Assembly (NCBI GenBank): GCA_010030955.1
Contig: RHBP01000128.1
Location: 1-5,046, forward strand
Length of the DNA stretch: 5,046 nucleotides
Direction of reading: 5' to 3'
Origin: Synechococcaceae bacterium WBB_10_009
GTDB taxonomy: Bacteria > Cyanobacteriota > Cyanobacteriia > PCC-6307 > Cyanobiaceae
Numbering within the stretch: the stretch's first letter is position 1; every line of letters starts with the position of its first letter. Below, piece after piece: positions 3,875-5,046 of the stretch. Under the pieces are notes generated by a model that saw only the letters and a program-made list of their open reading frames with translations, searched no databases and was not told the origin of the DNA. The position numbers and the translations under genes are program-made.

Positions 3875-5046
3875 ATGAAAGTCCTCTCCCCGCTGCAGCA
3901 ATACGGCGTTGTCACCGCCAACTACTGGGCCTTCACCCTCACCGACGGGGCCCTGCGCATGTTGGTGGTGTTCCACTTCCACCAACTCGGCTACAGCACC
4001 CTCGAGATCGCCTTTCTGTTTCTGTTTTATGAGTTCTTCGGCATCGTCACCAACCTGGCCGGTGGCTGGCTGGGGGCCAGGTTTGGCCTGAGGCTCACCC
4101 TCTGGGCGGGCACGCTGCTGCAGGTGGCGGCGCTGCTGCTGCTGATCCCCGTGGCCGACAGCTGGCCCAAGTGGCTCAGCGTGGCCTACGTGATGGGCGC
4201 CCAGGCCATCAGTGGCATCGCCAAGGACCTCAACAAGATGAGCGCCAAGAGCGCCATCAAGACCGTGGCCGGTGACGGCCAGCTGTTCCGTTGGGTCGCC
4301 ATCCTCACCGGCTCCAAAAATGCCCTCAAGGGGGTGGGTTTCTTCCTCGGAGGGGTGCTGCTCACGGCCCTGGGCTTCAACCAGGCCGTGGCGGTGATGG
4401 CGGCGGGGCTGGGGCTCTCCTTCCTGGGCACGCTGATCCTGCCGGCCGACATCGGCCGCATGAAGCAGAAGCCGGCCTTCACGGCGTTGTTCTCCACCAG
4501 CGCCGGCATCAACACCCTGGCGCTGGCAAGGTTTTTCCTGTTCGGTGCCCGCGATGTGTGGTTTGTGGTGGCCCTGCCGGTGTTTCTGGAGGCCACCCTG
4601 GGCTGGCGCTTCTGGGAGGTGGGGGCCTTCATGGGCCTGTGGGTGATCGGCTACGGCATCGTGCAGGGCGCCGCACCGGCCCTGCGGCGGGCCTGGGGGC
4701 AACGGCGCCCCCCCAACGCCGCCGACCTCAGCTTCTGGACCGCGCTGCTCACCGCCATTCCGGCCTTGATCGCCATCGGCCTTTGGCGGCAGGTGGGCCA
4801 CCCCGCGGTGGCGGTGGTGGGGGGGCTGGTGGCCTTCGCCGTGGTGTTCGCGATGAACTCCTCCATCCACAGCTACCTGGTGCTGGCCACCAGCGACGCC
4901 GAAGCGGTGAGCCTCAACGTGGGCTTCTATTACATGGCCAACGCCGCCGGGCGCCTGCTGGGCACCCTGCTCTCCGGCGCCCTGTTCCTGGTGGGGGGCC
5001 TGCCGCTCTGCCTCTGGGCCTCCAGCGCCCTGGTGGCCCTGGCCTG
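3875..5046 (+). CDS. arsJ: ArsJ, organoarsenical efflux permease of the major facilitator superfamily (3' end cut by window edge)
   Basis: The frame from ATG 3875 is open to the right edge (390 codons); only a short C-terminal piece should be missing, since ArsJ is about 400-420 residues. ArsJ exports 1-arseno-3-phosphoglycerate across the inner membrane, where it falls apart to arsenate and 3-phosphoglycerate. The N-terminus (QQYGVVTANYWAFTLTDGAL), LFYEFFGIVTNLAGGWLGAR, and the loop GIAKDLNKMSAKSAIK are hallmark segments of the family. Many hydrophobic stretches fit a polytopic carrier, for example around residues 43-64, 76-93, 145-165, 168-187 and 316-333. GAGG overlapping the gap stop, ten bases upstream, may serve as ribosome binding site. 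It is co-directional with gap at 13-base spacing, so the two are probably co-transcribed and repressed by ArsR. The frame is intact as far as seen. Confidence 0.94.
   Translation, partial: MKVLSPLQQYGVVTANYWAFTLTDGALRMLVVFHFHQLGYSTLEIAFLFLFYEFFGIVTNLAGGWLGARFGLRLTLWAGTLLQVAALLLLIPVADSWPKWLSVAYVMGAQAISGIAKDLNKMSAKSAIKTVAGDGQLFRWVAILTGSKNALKGVGFFLGGVLLTALGFNQAVAVMAAGLGLSFLGTLILPADIGRMKQKPAFTALFSTSAGINTLALARFFLFGARDVWFVVALPVFLEATLGWRFWEVGAFMGLWVIGYGIVQGAAPALRRAWGQRRPPNAADLSFWTALLTAIPALIAIGLWRQVGHPAVAVVGGLVAFAVVFAMNSSIHSYLVLATSDAEAVSLNVGFYYMANAAGRLLGTLLSGALFLVGGLPLCLWASSALVALA

Noticed and set aside
3770..4870. Long minus-strand open frame (366 codons) opposite arsJ
   Set aside because: It is an antisense shadow of arsJ with low-complexity Gly/His/Gln/Glu-rich translation, while the plus frame is an unmistakable ArsJ transporter.

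Overview
The window looks like a chromosomal segment of a GC-rich picocyanobacterium (Synechococcus/Cyanobium type). The grounds are the high GC content with strong G/C third-position bias, a phosphate-binding PstS under a cyanobacterial-style Pho box, a class 1 bacterial SpeD, and an arsR | gap-arsJ cassette of the kind found next to phosphate genes in this group. I assigned the taxon by recognising protein families and made no database comparison. The phosphate and arsenate themes dominate: arsenate is a phosphate analogue, and both the uptake protein and the detoxification genes lie within about 5 kb.

Region by region: (1) 1-598, minus strand, truncated at the left edge: an OmpR/PhoB-like regulator whose receiver domain has lost its phospho-accepting aspartate. 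(2) 624-650: an intrinsic terminator on the minus strand, just after pstS and just before the regulator. (3) 674-1651, minus: pstS, a secreted periplasmic phosphate-binding protein. (4) 1652-1879: a divergent promoter region with a four-unit 11-bp Pho box reading toward pstS. (5) 1880-2350, plus: speD, S-adenosylmethionine decarboxylase for spermidine synthesis, convergent with arsR. (6) 2373-2723, minus: arsR, an arsenic-responsive repressor. (7) 2724-2829: the arsR/gap divergent promoter, with two perfect ArsR operators (ATCAA-N6-TTGAT) and one isolated exact Pho-box unit. (8) 2830-3861, plus: a glyceraldehyde-3-phosphate dehydrogenase of the ArsJ-associated kind. (9) 3875-5046, plus, truncated at the right edge: arsJ, an organoarsenical efflux permease of the major facilitator superfamily.

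Working model: under phosphate limitation PhoB turns on pstS through the Pho box, which also admits arsenate. The GAPDH uses arsenate in place of phosphate to form 1-arseno-3-phosphoglycerate, ArsJ exports it, and ArsR holds gap-arsJ (and probably itself) off until trivalent arsenic appears. The gap-arsJ pathway is established biochemistry. The phosphate link is inferred from gene order, the Pho box and the single Pho unit in the ars promoter. The least explained gene is the regulator with the degenerate receiver downstream of pstS. No RNA genes, insertion sequences, CRISPR arrays or attachment sites were seen, and there is no gene-free stretch longer than 300 bases.
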